64,000 nucleotides of DNA from Lewinellaceae bacterium (GCA_020636405.1 JACJXW010000005.1:434001-498000); one strand, 5' to 3'. Counted from the first letter of the stretch, positions 23,913 to 33,165 are shown. Translations and numbers: made by a program. The notes: generated by a model not told the origin, from the letters alone.

Positions 23913-25268
23913 TTATTCTTTGTCGCGGGGCCGGCGCATGGCTCTGCGGACCTGGCTTGGAAGTAGGCTTATATTGCCTCCTGATAGCCGTTCGATACTG
24001 AAAGCCAATAAGATATACATTTCGGTTATCCCGGGGACCGGCATGAAAATGAAGCTAAAAAATGGCAGGAATTTAGGTATGTCTTTCAGTTGTTCAATGG
24101 CTGCTCTGATCTCTTCCTCGGAGGGCAGCTCCTTTTGTCCATTAATGCCGAGGCGGCTGCGGAGAATTTTGCCGAATACAATGGCCATATCGCGGGTTTC
24201 TACCGCCTCCATCCGGGCGGCATGGCTCAGTTTTACCATGTTTTCATAGACGGCCTGGCCCAGGAGCATCAGCCCGGCCTGCTGAGCCTCGTAAAAGTGA
24301 AGTTCTTTACCATGAATATATATAAAACATCCCAGGTCGGCCTTGCTGCCCAGCAGGTCATTCTCACTGAGTTGCAGGCGGCCGGCCAGTTGCCGCATAA
24401 AGGAATCCTCCTGCAGGTCGATATCGGAGTCTGAAAAAACGGCCAACAGCGAAATGTCCATCAGGAATCGACGGGCGATCCAATCGAGCTCCGGAAATTG
24501 GATGTCGCTCAGGCCAAGCCCCCGCCGGAAATAAGTACGGACCTGTAGTTTTTCCAATGGGCTTAACAAACGCGCAGAACGCCTGAACTGCCGCAGCAAT
24601 TTCCGCTCCTGCCGCACCAGCTTCCAGTCGGCATAGGCCGCCGCAACGATCACCTTTATGGAAAGCACCCGCATCGCTTTCTTCTTATCGATCAACTCCC
24701 GGAAATAAGCGGCATCCTCCACCGGCCCCTGTGTAATCTGCCGGTAATAGGCCACAAAGAAGTAGAGGTCCCAGAATAAATGGCTGTTGATGCCGGTATG
24801 GCGGAAATCCAGGTGGTTCTTTTTGTAACGTACCCGGTGAAAAAGCACTTCCTCGGTGTACTCCATCGTTTCTCCCGGGCCGTATTCGGACACCTTGCGG
24901 TAATAAGTGCGCAGGCATGCCCCTACCCGAGCTACCATCGAGGCATAAGCGGCCCCTTCCGGCTGCCCTTCCTCAAGGCTTATGGCATACACGATGGAGT
25001 CCAGCAGAATGAGCTTGGCACGCCGCCCGGAGGATAACTCCCCGATGAAAGGGGCCGACTCCTCGAAAGGATAGTGGATGGGAAACCCGTAGAGCATGCC
25101 CGAATGCTGGAGGCACAAATACAAGGGGTGCCGCAGGCTCTCGAAACGGCCGCCTGATTTCAGTTGCAGGATCTCGGAAAGCGGGCGCATGTCCTTGAGG
25201 ACAAGGGGGTGCTGCTGCCGAAAAGCGATGTACTGCTCGAACCAGCTTTTGGATTTGAAATCGATCAT
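23913..25268 (-). CDS. LETM1-related biofilm-associated protein
   Basis: 451 residues from MIDFKSKSWFEQYIAFRQ (25268); upstream codons to 25424 look non-coding. Mostly helical and basic with a TerB-like middle: KVIVAAAYADWKLVRQERKLLRQFRRSARLL and DISLLAVFSDSDIDLQEDSFMRQLAGRLQLSENDL. The C-terminal block KFLPFFSFIFMPVPGITEMYILLAFSIERL is the LETM1-like membrane-facing segment seen in Bacteroidota relatives. Its role is unknown; the name comes from relatives linked to biofilm. A TATCTTTG box on the minus strand at 25291-25298 is the likely -7 element. Confidence 0.8.
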   Translation of the reverse strand: MIDFKSKSWFEQYIAFRQQHPLVLKDMRPLSEILQLKSGGRFESLRHPLYLCLQHSGMLYGFPIHYPFEESAPFIGELSSGRRAKLILLDSIVYAISLEEGQPEGAAYASMVARVGACLRTYYRKVSEYGPGETMEYTEEVLFHRVRYKKNHLDFRHTGINSHLFWDLYFFVAYYRQITQGPVEDAAYFRELIDKKKAMRVLSIKVIVAAAYADWKLVRQERKLLRQFRRSARLLSPLEKLQVRTYFRRGLGLSDIQFPELDWIARRFLMDISLLAVFSDSDIDLQEDSFMRQLAGRLQLSENDLLGSKADLGCFIYIHGKELHFYEAQQAGLMLLGQAVYENMVKLSHAARMEAVETRDMAIVFGKILRSRLGINGQKELPSEEEIRAAIEQLKDIPKFLPFFSFIFMPVPGITEMYILLAFSIERLSGGNISLLPSQVRRAMRRPRDKE

Positions 25269-25582
25269 ACGGAGGCTTGCTTTCACAGGCCAAAGATAAG
25301 GGCTCTTTTGGTCATTTGTCATTCGTTGCTTGCCTTCCCCCTGGCCCCTATGGTTAAAATTTGTGAATTCACTCCTGTTATCCACTGGAGATAACCCTGC
25401 GATAGGGTTTCTATGCCGGGTCAACCTAATCTACATTATCAACGATTCACCCCTCACAATTGACGATTCACCGGAAAAGAGTGGCTGGCCGCCTTTTTAA
25501 ACAAGATTTTTACAGCGCAAACACACCAATTGAATTACAAAAATGCTTTTCCGATAATCTTCTTATTTTCACCAGGAAACCA
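25269..25582. other. Divergent intergenic region
   Basis: It holds the -7 box of the LETM1-related gene (25291-25298) and the unmarked start region of the histidine kinase. Two copies of CGATTCACC lie near 25441-25472 (AACGATTCACCCCTCACAAT then TGACGATTCACC), in the style of the fold-back repeats. Confidence 0.3.
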
Positions 25583-26641
25583 ATGGCTATGGGAAAGGAA
25601 AAAAACGCCAAGGAAATTTTGGGATTTGACGATACCTGGTTTTTGATACTGGGTATCCCCGTCCTGTCTTTTTGCATCCCGTTCCTTTTTTTTAAGGCGA
25701 CCTTAGCCGATGGTTTGATGGCCTACCTCCCGGAATGGGGCGTCTCTATGATGTACACGGTGGCCTATTGGATGGCTTGCCGGACGATCTTCATCCACTT
25801 CCGGCGCCGGTTTCCGGGCCAACAGGAAACCAAAAAGAGAGTGCTCTATATTTCCGGGGCGGTTTTGCTGGCCTATGCCGTGGTCAACTGGTCGCTTGAT
25901 TATGTTCATGTCTTTATGGGCATTCTGCCCAGAGAAGGGGTGACGGATTTTGACTATACCGTTGGTACCCTGATGATCGTAGCGCTGGTGGGTACGCTTT
26001 ACGAAAGCGCTTTCCTGTACGACCGCTGGAAGAAAAGCATCCTGGAAACCGAGCAGCTGAAGCGGGAGAACATCGAGTCTCAGCTGGAAGGCCTCAAAAG
26101 CCAGGTCAACCCCCATTTCCTGTTTAACAGCCTGAACACCCTGACGTACATTATTCCGGAAGACCCGGACAAGGCCGTGCACTTCGTCCAGAAATTGTCG
26201 AAAGTGTACCGTTACATCCTGGAGATCCGGGACAAAAAACTGATATCACTGGAGGAAGAGCTGAGTTTTCTCCATGCCTACCTTTTTTTGGTCCTGGAGC
26301 GATTTGGAGACAATCTGCGGGCTGATATACGGGTGCCGGATGATGCGTTGAACCTTCAGTTGGTTCCTCTGTCGCTGCAGATCCTGTTTGAAAATGTAGT
26401 CAAGCACAACATCATTTCTGAAGAACGGCCGCTTCAGGTCGAGCTTTGGGTTGAAAACAACCGCCTCATCGTGCGCAACAACCTGCAGCGCAAACGCCAG
26501 TCTATGCCCTCCACCAAACTGGGCCTGCAGAACATCAGGAACCGCTATGCTTTCTTTTCCGAGGAAAAGGTGGATGTTATCGAAACCAAGGATTTCTTTA
26601 CCGTCAGCCTGCCCCTGATCCGGGTGCCGGTAGGGGTGTAG
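25583..26641 (+). CDS. LytS/YehU-type sensor histidine kinase
   Basis: 352 residues from MAMGKEKNAKEIL (25583; the next ATG is two codons on). Four hydrophobic helices (about 18-38, 52-70, 86-105, 127-142) and a linker coiled coil precede the His-kinase domain. The phosphoacceptor is His178 in QVNPHFLFNSLN. ATPase boxes: PLSLQILFENVVKHNI (N box) and KLGLQNIRNRYAFF (G box). Such kinases pair with LytTR regulators; the nearest is at 33452-34210, 7 kb away on the other strand. A DUF2141 gene lies downstream of the kinase on the opposite strand, and another is upstream of the regulator gene on the same strand, so one original module may have been split. Confidence 0.92.
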   Translation: MAMGKEKNAKEILGFDDTWFLILGIPVLSFCIPFLFFKATLADGLMAYLPEWGVSMMYTVAYWMACRTIFIHFRRRFPGQQETKKRVLYISGAVLLAYAVVNWSLDYVHVFMGILPREGVTDFDYTVGTLMIVALVGTLYESAFLYDRWKKSILETEQLKRENIESQLEGLKSQVNPHFLFNSLNTLTYIIPEDPDKAVHFVQKLSKVYRYILEIRDKKLISLEEELSFLHAYLFLVLERFGDNLRADIRVPDDALNLQLVPLSLQILFENVVKHNIISEERPLQVELWVENNRLIVRNNLQRKRQSMPSTKLGLQNIRNRYAFFSEEKVDVIETKDFFTVSLPLIRVPVGV

Positions 26642-26719
26642 AGAAGTGGAATTTCCTATTGTTTTTGCCCAGACACCTGGAATATTTTCGGCAATGGCCC
26701 CGAAGAATCCACCCGTCGA

Positions 26720-27157
26720 TCAATACTCCTTCCATCGCTTCATTTCGATATCGATCACCTGTTTCGGTTCGCGCAACTTAAACTGGGTTTCTCGGAACGT
26801 CGGGGCTCGCCATTTAGCCCGGGGATTATTGGAAAAGGCATAAGGTTCGACGGGTATCCCCAGCGCGTTCTTGTCCAGTTCGCCGTTGCCGTTAAGGTCG
26901 TGGAAAACAGCAATGGCATAATCCCCCGGGGGAAAGGCGCCCAGGGGTACCTGCAGTTTCTCCTTTGATTTTACCGGTATAGCCAGGCCGGCTACCCTTT
27001 GCTCCGTCACCATGAATTTTACTTCACTGTCATACAGGGCGATGTGAACCTCTCCCTTTCCGGTTTCCAGGTTGTGGATGTTGACGATCAGCAGGCTTTT
27101 ATCTACCACACCGGTAGCAGGTGAAAGCATCAGGCTCATCCAGATAATTGGGGCCAT
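26720..27157 (-). CDS. DUF2141 family secreted protein
   Basis: 145 residues. A short signal (about 1-16) leads into the DUF2141 sandwich: LLIVNIHNLETGKGEVHIALYDSEVKFM, LGAFPPGDYAIAVFHDLNGNGELDKNALGIPVEPYAFSNN, with the DxNxNGxLD loop that looks like a calcium site. Small extracytoplasmic proteins of unknown role, widespread in Bacteroidota. A paralogue lies at 34308-34766. Confidence 0.9.
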   Translation of the reverse strand: MAPIIWMSLMLSPATGVVDKSLLIVNIHNLETGKGEVHIALYDSEVKFMVTEQRVAGLAIPVKSKEKLQVPLGAFPPGDYAIAVFHDLNGNGELDKNALGIPVEPYAFSNNPRAKWRAPTFRETQFKLREPKQVIDIEMKRWKEY

Positions 27158-27211
27158 AATTTTACAGTTGTTTTTGTGTTTTATACATCAAATGCCCTAC
27201 ATCAAAAATGC

Positions 27212-27715
27212 TCAAGACCGTTTTTCCAACGGTTTCTTTTCCTCTAACTCTATTTCTTCCTCTTCCTTATCGAAGATCAGGCCGGTACTGGAGTAGGTGG
27301 TGCCAAAAGTTTCCGCCAATTTGGCGACCTGGCTCAGGGCATCCAGCAGCTGGCCCTCTGTCAGCTCCTTCAGCGGGTGGGTGAAAACGCTGACCACAAA
27401 ACCCTCATAGACGCTGTATTTAGCATCAAGCGCCGAGTGGAAATTGGCTTTTAGCATCCGGGACATCTGTGCCGGGCTGGCCGCTTCTTCCTCAATGATG
27501 GGCGTGAAGACCCTCATCCGGTTGTTGGGTTCATCGGTAATGACCAGAAGGATGTAGTCCTTGAAATAGGCCATCCATGCGCCGGGTTCTCCCTCCACCT
27601 GAATGGATTCTTTTTCGAATATCTTCTGCATTCTCTTATTGTCCATGCGCTGGGCAGGGCTCGATACAGAAAAAAGAGCAAGAAAGAGGAACACTAGACA
27701 GGCTATCCGGTTCAT
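27212..27715 (-). CDS. Secreted protein with YbjN/T3SS-chaperone-like fold
   Basis: 167 residues from MNRIACLVFLFLALFSVSSPA (27715); the frame is open upstream through repeat DNA. After the signal: WMAYFKDYILLVITDEPNNRMRVFTPIIEEE, MLKANFHSALDAKYSVYEGFVVSVFTHPL and an acidic, Lys/Glu-rich tail. The strand-strand-helix order resembles YbjN/chaperone-like proteins, but the call rests on pattern only. It lies 54 bp upstream of the DUF2141 gene on the same strand, so the two may be cotranscribed. Confidence 0.6.
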   Translation of the reverse strand: MNRIACLVFLFLALFSVSSPAQRMDNKRMQKIFEKESIQVEGEPGAWMAYFKDYILLVITDEPNNRMRVFTPIIEEEAASPAQMSRMLKANFHSALDAKYSVYEGFVVSVFTHPLKELTEGQLLDALSQVAKLAETFGTTYSSTGLIFDKEEEEIELEEKKPLEKRS

Positions 27716-27745
27716 AACTTCCAGTATTTTGGCCAATACGTGTTG

Positions 27746-27823
27746 GAACAACGCAGGCCATAGGGCCAATAAAGTGTGTTAGTGTATCAGAATGTTTGAA
27801 CAACGCAGGCTGTAGGGCCAATA
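27746..27823. repeat. Two direct repeats in the leader of 27212-27715
   Basis: A 26-bp unit starting GAACAACGCAGGC and ending TAGGGCCAATA occurs at 27746-27771 and 27798-27823 with two differences, offset 52 bp. A third partial match (TTGGCCAATACGTGTTGG) lies just left. Further right, GGCCG-GTAG-CGGCC (about 27835-27848) is a small hairpin. Function unknown. Confidence 0.45.
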
Positions 27824-27937
27824 GTATTAAGGAAGGCCGGTAGCGGCCTGTCGCATGATACACACGGGCGCCTGGGGCTGTTTCACTTTTTCAATATAAG
27901 TGAAATAGGCAACAAAAAGTGTTAAGGGAAGGTTGTT

Positions 27938-28915
27938 TTATCCGTTTTGCTTCAGCCAGTTCAGGATATTTTGGGTTTGTTGTGAGGCAATGTTGGCGGG
28001 CAGCGCAACGGTTTTGCGGGCTTTGAGGTCAAAAGCCAGGGCCGTTTTTTCCGCATTGGCCTGTCGCAGTACCAGGAAGCGGTTGTTGCGGGCACTTTTC
28101 GGGACGTCCGTATTCAGGGCCAGGGGCTTTTCGAATGCCGGATTGACGGAAAATTTGTCGCCTTCATAGTCGTAACTAGGCATGATGGCCTGGTATCCGC
28201 TCTGCGATTCCAACAGGAATAGGGAATGAAACACCTGGGTTTCCACTTCGAATTCGGCAAAGGGCAGCACCGGGCTGGGTTTTTGCTTGTTGCTCAGGTC
28301 GAAGGCAAAGCTGCCGTAATCGCGGGCATAACCTACCAGGTATTTTTCCCACACCTCCAGGCGCTGGATCATTCCGGATTGTGCGTCTACCCCGGAACGT
28401 TCCGATAGGTATTGCGGCTGCAACTGAGGCAGCAGGCTGCGGTTCTCGACATCATAAATATAGATCAGTTTAAAACCGTGGATGGCTACCAACTGACTAT
28501 TATTATTGTAGGTGATCTCGGCGATGAAATAGGGGAAATCAGGGCTGACATCTACCGGCAGCACCTGGCGTTCAATACGGGTACAGTTCTTGGTGTCGTA
28601 AACTTCCAGGATGCGGTGGCCGGGGCCATAATCGGGGTCAAGGGTACTGGAATCGGCCTTAACCACAACCAGGATTTCCTGCTCCCGGATCCAGAACTGA
28701 TTGCCTTCGAGAATATCACCAGGCACCTGGCAGTCGGGCCTGGCCCGAAGCTGAGAGGCTTCGTACCCATCCGGGTTTCCCTCTTCCGATAGGGTGGCGG
28801 AATCCGTTGCCGTACCACCCGTTTGCTGTTGCTGGCTTGAAGGGGCATCTCCTCCACAGGATGCCGCAAGGGCAAGCAGACAGATGCTGATAAAGAAAGG
28901 CAATGCAATTCTCAT
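27938..28915 (-). CDS. Hypothetical lipoprotein, possibly beta-propeller-like
   Basis: 325 residues. The lipobox is AASCGG (Cys20). A low-complexity Ser/Gln/Thr linker follows (about 22-45). The mature part is a series of blade-like strand groups: IREQEILVVVKADSSTLDPDYGPGHRILEVYD, FPYFIAEITYNNNSQLVAIHGFKLIYIYD, LEVWEKYLVGYARDYGSFAFDLSN. This resembles a short propeller, but no named family is recognised. The gene is divergent from the second BlaI locus. Confidence 0.65.
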   Translation of the reverse strand: MRIALPFFISICLLALAASCGGDAPSSQQQQTGGTATDSATLSEEGNPDGYEASQLRARPDCQVPGDILEGNQFWIREQEILVVVKADSSTLDPDYGPGHRILEVYDTKNCTRIERQVLPVDVSPDFPYFIAEITYNNNSQLVAIHGFKLIYIYDVENRSLLPQLQPQYLSERSGVDAQSGMIQRLEVWEKYLVGYARDYGSFAFDLSNKQKPSPVLPFAEFEVETQVFHSLFLLESQSGYQAIMPSYDYEGDKFSVNPAFEKPLALNTDVPKSARNNRFLVLRQANAEKTALAFDLKARKTVALPANIASQQTQNILNWLKQNG

Positions 28916-29154
28916 TGAGGGAAGGTTTTAGTTTAATAAAATCCTAAAGAATGAATTCACGGTCTGTAAAAGACAAAGTTAGGAATTTTGAAGCATTGGG
29001 CAGCCTATCTGGCCGATTATACTGATGTGCTTTTGCATTTTGCCCCGCTCGGGACGCGCAATGCCGCTCTGCTGTAAATACAACGTATGATTTGCTGCAT
29101 CCTTGATATTTATTCCTTGTCTTTCCGTTAAAAGAATGTTAAATCCCGTTAAAG

Positions 29155-29226
29155 TACGAAAAAATTCGTAGAAAAACTTGCTCTTACGAAGAGTTTCGTA
29201 TATAATTGCGTACGAAATGATTCGTA
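29155..29226 (+). promoter_or_regulatory. Promoter of the second blaI with three operator palindromes
   Basis: Three perfect 16-bp sites of the form TACGAA-N4-TTCGTA lie at 29155-29170, 29185-29200 and 29211-29226; centre spacing is 30 and 26 bp. The promoter is TTG (29178-29180), 20 bp, TATAATTG (29201-29208, one base off the consensus). The middle operator fills the spacer, one lies upstream and one covers the predicted transcription start (~29214). Binding of a BlaI dimer at the middle site would exclude polymerase. Confidence 0.85.
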
Positions 29227-29241
29227 GAAATTGATACATTC

Positions 29242-29637
29242 ATGAACCATAACAATATTCCAAAACCGACAGAATCAGAGCTGGAGATCCTTCAGGTATT
29301 GTGGCAATACGGGCCCGTGTCGGTGCGGTTTGTCAACGATAAGCTCAACGAGGAGCGGGAAGTGGGTTATACTACTACGCTCAAGCTGATGCAGATCATG
29401 GCCGACAAGGGCCTGGCCGTACGCAATACGGAGAGCCGCACCCACATTTACGAAGCAGCGGTCAGCGAGGCGGACACCCAAATGCGGCTGCTCCAGAAGT
29501 TTGTAGACACGACCTTCCGGGGTTCTGCCATGAAGTTGGTCATGCAGGCTTTGGGCAACCACACTGCTTCTCCGGAAGAACTGGACGAGATCAGGGCCCT
29601 GATTGAAAAGATGGGTTCCGACAATGATGATGAATAA
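29242..29637 (+). CDS. BlaI/MecI/CopY-family transcriptional repressor (second copy)
   Basis: 131 residues. Winged helix TESELEILQVLWQYGPVSVRFVNDKL, VGYTTTLKLMQIMADKGLAVRNTESRTHIYEAA, then the dimerisation part LLQKFVDTTFRGSAMKLVMQAL with an acidic tail. The start follows the operator region by 15 bp and the leader is only about 28 nt, unlike the long leader of the first locus. The partner M56 gene follows 21 bp downstream. The operator TACGAA-N4-TTCGTA differs from that of the other locus, so the two circuits should be insulated from each other. Confidence 0.95.
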   Translation: MNHNNIPKPTESELEILQVLWQYGPVSVRFVNDKLNEEREVGYTTTLKLMQIMADKGLAVRNTESRTHIYEAAVSEADTQMRLLQKFVDTTFRGSAMKLVMQALGNHTASPEELDEIRALIEKMGSDNDDE

Positions 29638-29658
29638 TAACCCGACAAAACTCCATTT

Positions 29659-31938
29659 ATGAATTCCGTTTACAATCTCCTCACCGGCGATATTGGTTAT
29701 GCTCTTGGGTGGACGGTGGTCCACTCCCTCTGGCAGGGCATGCTCATTGCACTGCTGCTGGCGGGGGTGCTGATCGGCCTCCAGAAGCGGCCGGCACAAC
29801 TGCGTTATCTGCTGGCTAACCTTTCACTGTTGGCCTTGTTGCTGCTTTCTGCCTTTACTTTTAACCATTATTATCAGTCAGAGGGAGACACAGCCGGGCT
29901 CGAAGGGCTTGTTGTCGAGGAAGGGGGTGTTCTCCAAATGGCAGAGCAAACTTCAGCATTGGCCCGGATCACTCAGGAATTTGAGTCCTATTTTGAAGAA
30001 CACCTGCCACTGATCCTTGCCCTTTGGCTTTTGGGTGTGGCTTTCTTCATCCTGCGCCTTCTGGGTGGTATTGCTTATGTTCAGCACCTCAAAAATTATA
30101 AGGTGGAGCCGCTTTCTCAGCCCTGGCAGCAGCGCCTGCGGCAACTGGCCGCTCAGCTGCAGTTGCACCGGCCGGTATTGCTTCTGGAATCGGCATTGGT
30201 AAAAACGCCTATGGCCATCGGTTACCTGAAACCCGTGGTGCTCCTGCCTATTGGCGCTATAAACAGCCTTACTGCCGAACAGGTGGAGGCGGTTCTGGCG
30301 CACGAGCTGGCGCACATCTACCGCCGGGACTACCTCTTTAACATCCTGCAATCACTGATCGAAGCACTATATTATTTTAACCCGGCTGTTTGGTGGATTT
30401 CCGCCAATATCCGGATGGAGCGGGAAAATTGCTGCGACGATATTGCCGTGGCGCTGTGCGGCAACTCTCTGGCCTATGCCAAAGCCCTGGTAAAGATCGA
30501 AGAGGCCAGCCAGAAGAATCCCCGTATGGCCATGGCCCTTGCCCGCAGGGGTAAAGGGCGCCTGCTCCACCGGATAAGGCGGATCCTTAACCAACCGCAA
30601 AACAAGTCTAATATCATGGAAAAATTCACAACAACAGCCTTGTTGCTGTTAACCATTTTATTCCTTTCCGTCAGCGCCAGCCGCCCGGTGGAGCGTTCAC
30701 CGGCTCCCGACATTCTGGAACCCCTGCCCAATACGCTTTCCGGGCAGGTACAATCCCTCCATCAACAAGAAACCGGCCTCCCGGGCCTGGTCCGGCTCGA
30801 TACGCTTCCGGATGGAAAGATTGACATCCACTCCTATAAAAATGGCAAAGAAGTGAAGGCCAGCATCAGAGGCCGGAAGATATCCAAACTGGAGATCAAT
30901 GGAAAGGAGATCCCGGAGAGCGAATTTGGCCAGTATGAAGGAATGGTGGAAGAATTGGCCAGCAGCCGTCCCGAACCTCCAAGGCCGCCTGCCCCGCCTA
31001 TGCCGCCGTCAGCCCCTGAGCGCCCTGCCCCTCCCGCTGCCCCGGCAGCTCCCGCTCCCCCGGCTGTCCCGGCCCCCCCCGCTCCCCCCGCCCCTCCAAG
31101 GTTTTTAGGGAATAAGGATGTGAACCACATCACTGCTAAAAAGAAGGACGATGGCACTACCGCTATCATCATTGAGAAAATGGACGGCGAAAAAATGGAA
31201 TTCATCGTGACAAACGAAGGGGAAGGGCACGCCATCTACCTCGATGGGGAAGAGCTGGAGGATGGTGAAACAAAAGTAGTCATTGAAGATGCCGCCCCTC
31301 ACCTTTTCGGCTTCCGAACGGATGAGAATGCACCAATGATCTGGTTTGACGGATCGGATAAGGGGCAGGGCTCTTCGTTCTTTTGGATGGGAGAGGACGG
31401 AGAGGAAAGCAAGGCCATGAAAGAGCTGATGGAGCAGCATCGAAAGGAGCGCGGCCGCATCAACGAAGATATGCGAAAGGCACGGGAGGAGTTGCGCCTG
31501 AAGTACAGCGAGGACCAGGAACGCCTGCTGAACGAGTTGAGGGCTCAGCAGGAGAAGGCCCGCGAGCAACAACGGGAGGCAATGGAACAGTACCGCGAGC
31601 AACTCCGGCAAAATCGCGATCAGATGCGCCTGCAGTTCGACAATGAGAATCCTGCCTTCGAATGGAATGACAATTCCCGGTTCTTCTTTTACGAGGGACA
31701 GGGCGCGAGAAAAAACAATCAAAGTGCTTTGGAGCGGCAATTGCTGGCCGACGGCCTGATCGATACTGAAGCTAGTTACCGGTTCGAGCTTTCCGGAAAG
31801 GGATTGCTGAAAGTCAACGGGAAAAAACAACCCCAGGCGGCTTTCGAGAAGTACAAGAAATTGTGGAGCGAAACTACCGGAGAAAAGGTGGACGAGAATA
31901 CCCATATCCGGATAAATAAAAAATCGCAGGCCCAGTAA
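29659..31938 (+). CDS. M56 (BlaR1-type) membrane peptidase with Pro-rich linker and coiled coil
   Basis: 759 residues. Helices at about 15-40, 50-68, 117-137 and 324-342; zinc motif AHELAH (H215, E216, H219) and a downstream ENCCDDIAV helix as in BlaR1. The outer part begins with two strand-rich repeats near 365-435, then a Pro/Ala-rich linker (about 438-482), a beta domain and a charged coiled coil (about 585-660, many Glu-Arg-Gln heptads). The C-terminus ends in a small domain with YRFELSGKGLLKVNGKKQPQAAF. There is no penicillin-binding domain, so what it senses is unknown; a mechanical or envelope signal would fit the long Pro-rich stalk. The repressor gene precedes it and a PDZ/T9SS protein follows 38 bp later. 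Confidence 0.9.
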   Translation: MNSVYNLLTGDIGYALGWTVVHSLWQGMLIALLLAGVLIGLQKRPAQLRYLLANLSLLALLLLSAFTFNHYYQSEGDTAGLEGLVVEEGGVLQMAEQTSALARITQEFESYFEEHLPLILALWLLGVAFFILRLLGGIAYVQHLKNYKVEPLSQPWQQRLRQLAAQLQLHRPVLLLESALVKTPMAIGYLKPVVLLPIGAINSLTAEQVEAVLAHELAHIYRRDYLFNILQSLIEALYYFNPAVWWISANIRMERENCCDDIAVALCGNSLAYAKALVKIEEASQKNPRMAMALARRGKGRLLHRIRRILNQPQNKSNIMEKFTTTALLLLTILFLSVSASRPVERSPAPDILEPLPNTLSGQVQSLHQQETGLPGLVRLDTLPDGKIDIHSYKNGKEVKASIRGRKISKLEINGKEIPESEFGQYEGMVEELASSRPEPPRPPAPPMPPSAPERPAPPAAPAAPAPPAVPAPPAPPAPPRFLGNKDVNHITAKKKDDGTTAIIIEKMDGEKMEFIVTNEGEGHAIYLDGEELEDGETKVVIEDAAPHLFGFRTDENAPMIWFDGSDKGQGSSFFWMGEDGEESKAMKELMEQHRKERGRINEDMRKAREELRLKYSEDQERLLNELRAQQEKAREQQREAMEQYREQLRQNRDQMRLQFDNENPAFEWNDNSRFFFYEGQGARKNNQSALERQLLADGLIDTEASYRFELSGKGLLKVNGKKQPQAAFEKYKKLWSETTGEKVDENTHIRINKKSQAQ

Positions 31939-31976
31939 GGAGACGGGCCTCCAATAACACATAAAAAAATCGGATT

Positions 31977-33101
31977 ATGAAACTAAAGTGGGCCTTAATG
32001 CTGGCATTTGCCGGGCTGCTGCCCGGGCTGCTCCTGGCACAGGACAAGCCGGCGAAGAACAAACAGAAAATTGTGATCATCAAAAAATCCGTGGATGAGG
32101 ACGGGAACGAAGTAGTGGAAAAAATCGTCCGGGAAGGCGAAGGGCAGGAAAAAATGGAATGGAAGGATGAGGACGGAAGGATCATCATCAAGCTGAGAGA
32201 CGGTGATTTGGAGTGGAATGGACTGGAAGATCTGGACATAGATCTTGAAGGGCTGAACCTTGATCTGGAAAACCACCTGGAAGGAAAAGGCTTTCACTTC
32301 AGGAGCCTCGATGGCGAAAACTTTACCTTTGGCACTCCGCCCAATAAGGCCATGCTCGGTGTACAGGCCGGGCAGACAAGAGAATTGATCAATGAAAATG
32401 GGGAGGTAGGCGAAATGGAAGTCCCCAAAGGCGAAGGCGCTGCTGTTCTGAATGTGTTTGAAGGCAGTGCAGCCGAGGAAGCGGGCATTCAAAAAGGAGA
32501 TATCATTACCTCTGTGGACGGTGCCCCGGTTGATGGTTTTGAGGCGCTGGTGGAATCACTGAGCGATAAGGCTCCCGGCGACAAAGTTTCCATCGGGCTC
32601 AACCGGGAGGGCCAACCCATGGTAGTGGAAGCCATCCTGAAAGGAAGAGAAACCGCCCCGTCTGTGTATGAATTCAAGATGGATGACGAAGGCCATGGCC
32701 TGCACTTCTTCAGCGATGAGCCAGGCCATAAAGGAAAACGGAGCCACAAGGTGATCATCATTGATGATGGAGATGTAATCATTGAACCTGAAAACGAAGA
32801 TGAAACTTCCTTTTGGGAAAACCATGCCGACAAGCCGGCCCTGGAATTGGAAGCCTTCGAAGCCTTCCCCAACCCTGCTGACAACCAACTGACGGTGCGA
32901 TTCACCGGTAAAGCCGCACCGGTCACTCTTCTGCTGCTCGATGCTGCGGGAAAACAGGTTTACAAGGAATACATTCAGGATTTTAGCGGCCGATACGGCC
33001 AACAGATCAGCCTGGAAGGCGTGCCCGAGGGGCTGCTGCTGCTCACCATCGAGCAGGAAGGCCAGATATTTACGAAAAAAGTGCTGGTTACCCGGCAATA
33101 A
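31977..33101 (+). CDS. Secreted PDZ-domain protein with T9SS sorting domain
   Basis: 374 residues. Signal peptide MKLKWALMLAFAGLLPGLLLAQ. Residues 25-115 are rich in Lys/Glu/Asp repeats that read like the outer part of the preceding M56 protein. A PDZ domain spans about 124-222 (MLGVQAGQ, GAAVLNVFEGSAAEEAGIQKGDIITSVDGAPVDGFEAL). The last ~84 residues from FEAFPNPADNQLTVRF form the T9SS type A sorting domain, so export to the cell surface is expected. Cotranscription with blaI-M56 suggests it is the output or a substrate of that system. Confidence 0.9.
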   Translation: MKLKWALMLAFAGLLPGLLLAQDKPAKNKQKIVIIKKSVDEDGNEVVEKIVREGEGQEKMEWKDEDGRIIIKLRDGDLEWNGLEDLDIDLEGLNLDLENHLEGKGFHFRSLDGENFTFGTPPNKAMLGVQAGQTRELINENGEVGEMEVPKGEGAAVLNVFEGSAAEEAGIQKGDIITSVDGAPVDGFEALVESLSDKAPGDKVSIGLNREGQPMVVEAILKGRETAPSVYEFKMDDEGHGLHFFSDEPGHKGKRSHKVIIIDDGDVIIEPENEDETSFWENHADKPALELEAFEAFPNPADNQLTVRFTGKAAPVTLLLLDAAGKQVYKEYIQDFSGRYGQQISLEGVPEGLLLLTIEQEGQIFTKKVLVTRQ

Positions 33102-33165
33102 CGGGCTGGGCATACTGCTCCTGCGGAGAAAAGTATGCAACCATCTTCACCAATAATCATCCCGG

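Noticed and set aside
29242..31938. A beta-lactam resistance locus
   Set aside because: BlaI and M56 genes are present at two loci, but both M56 proteins lack the penicillin-binding domain and no beta-lactamase is nearby.
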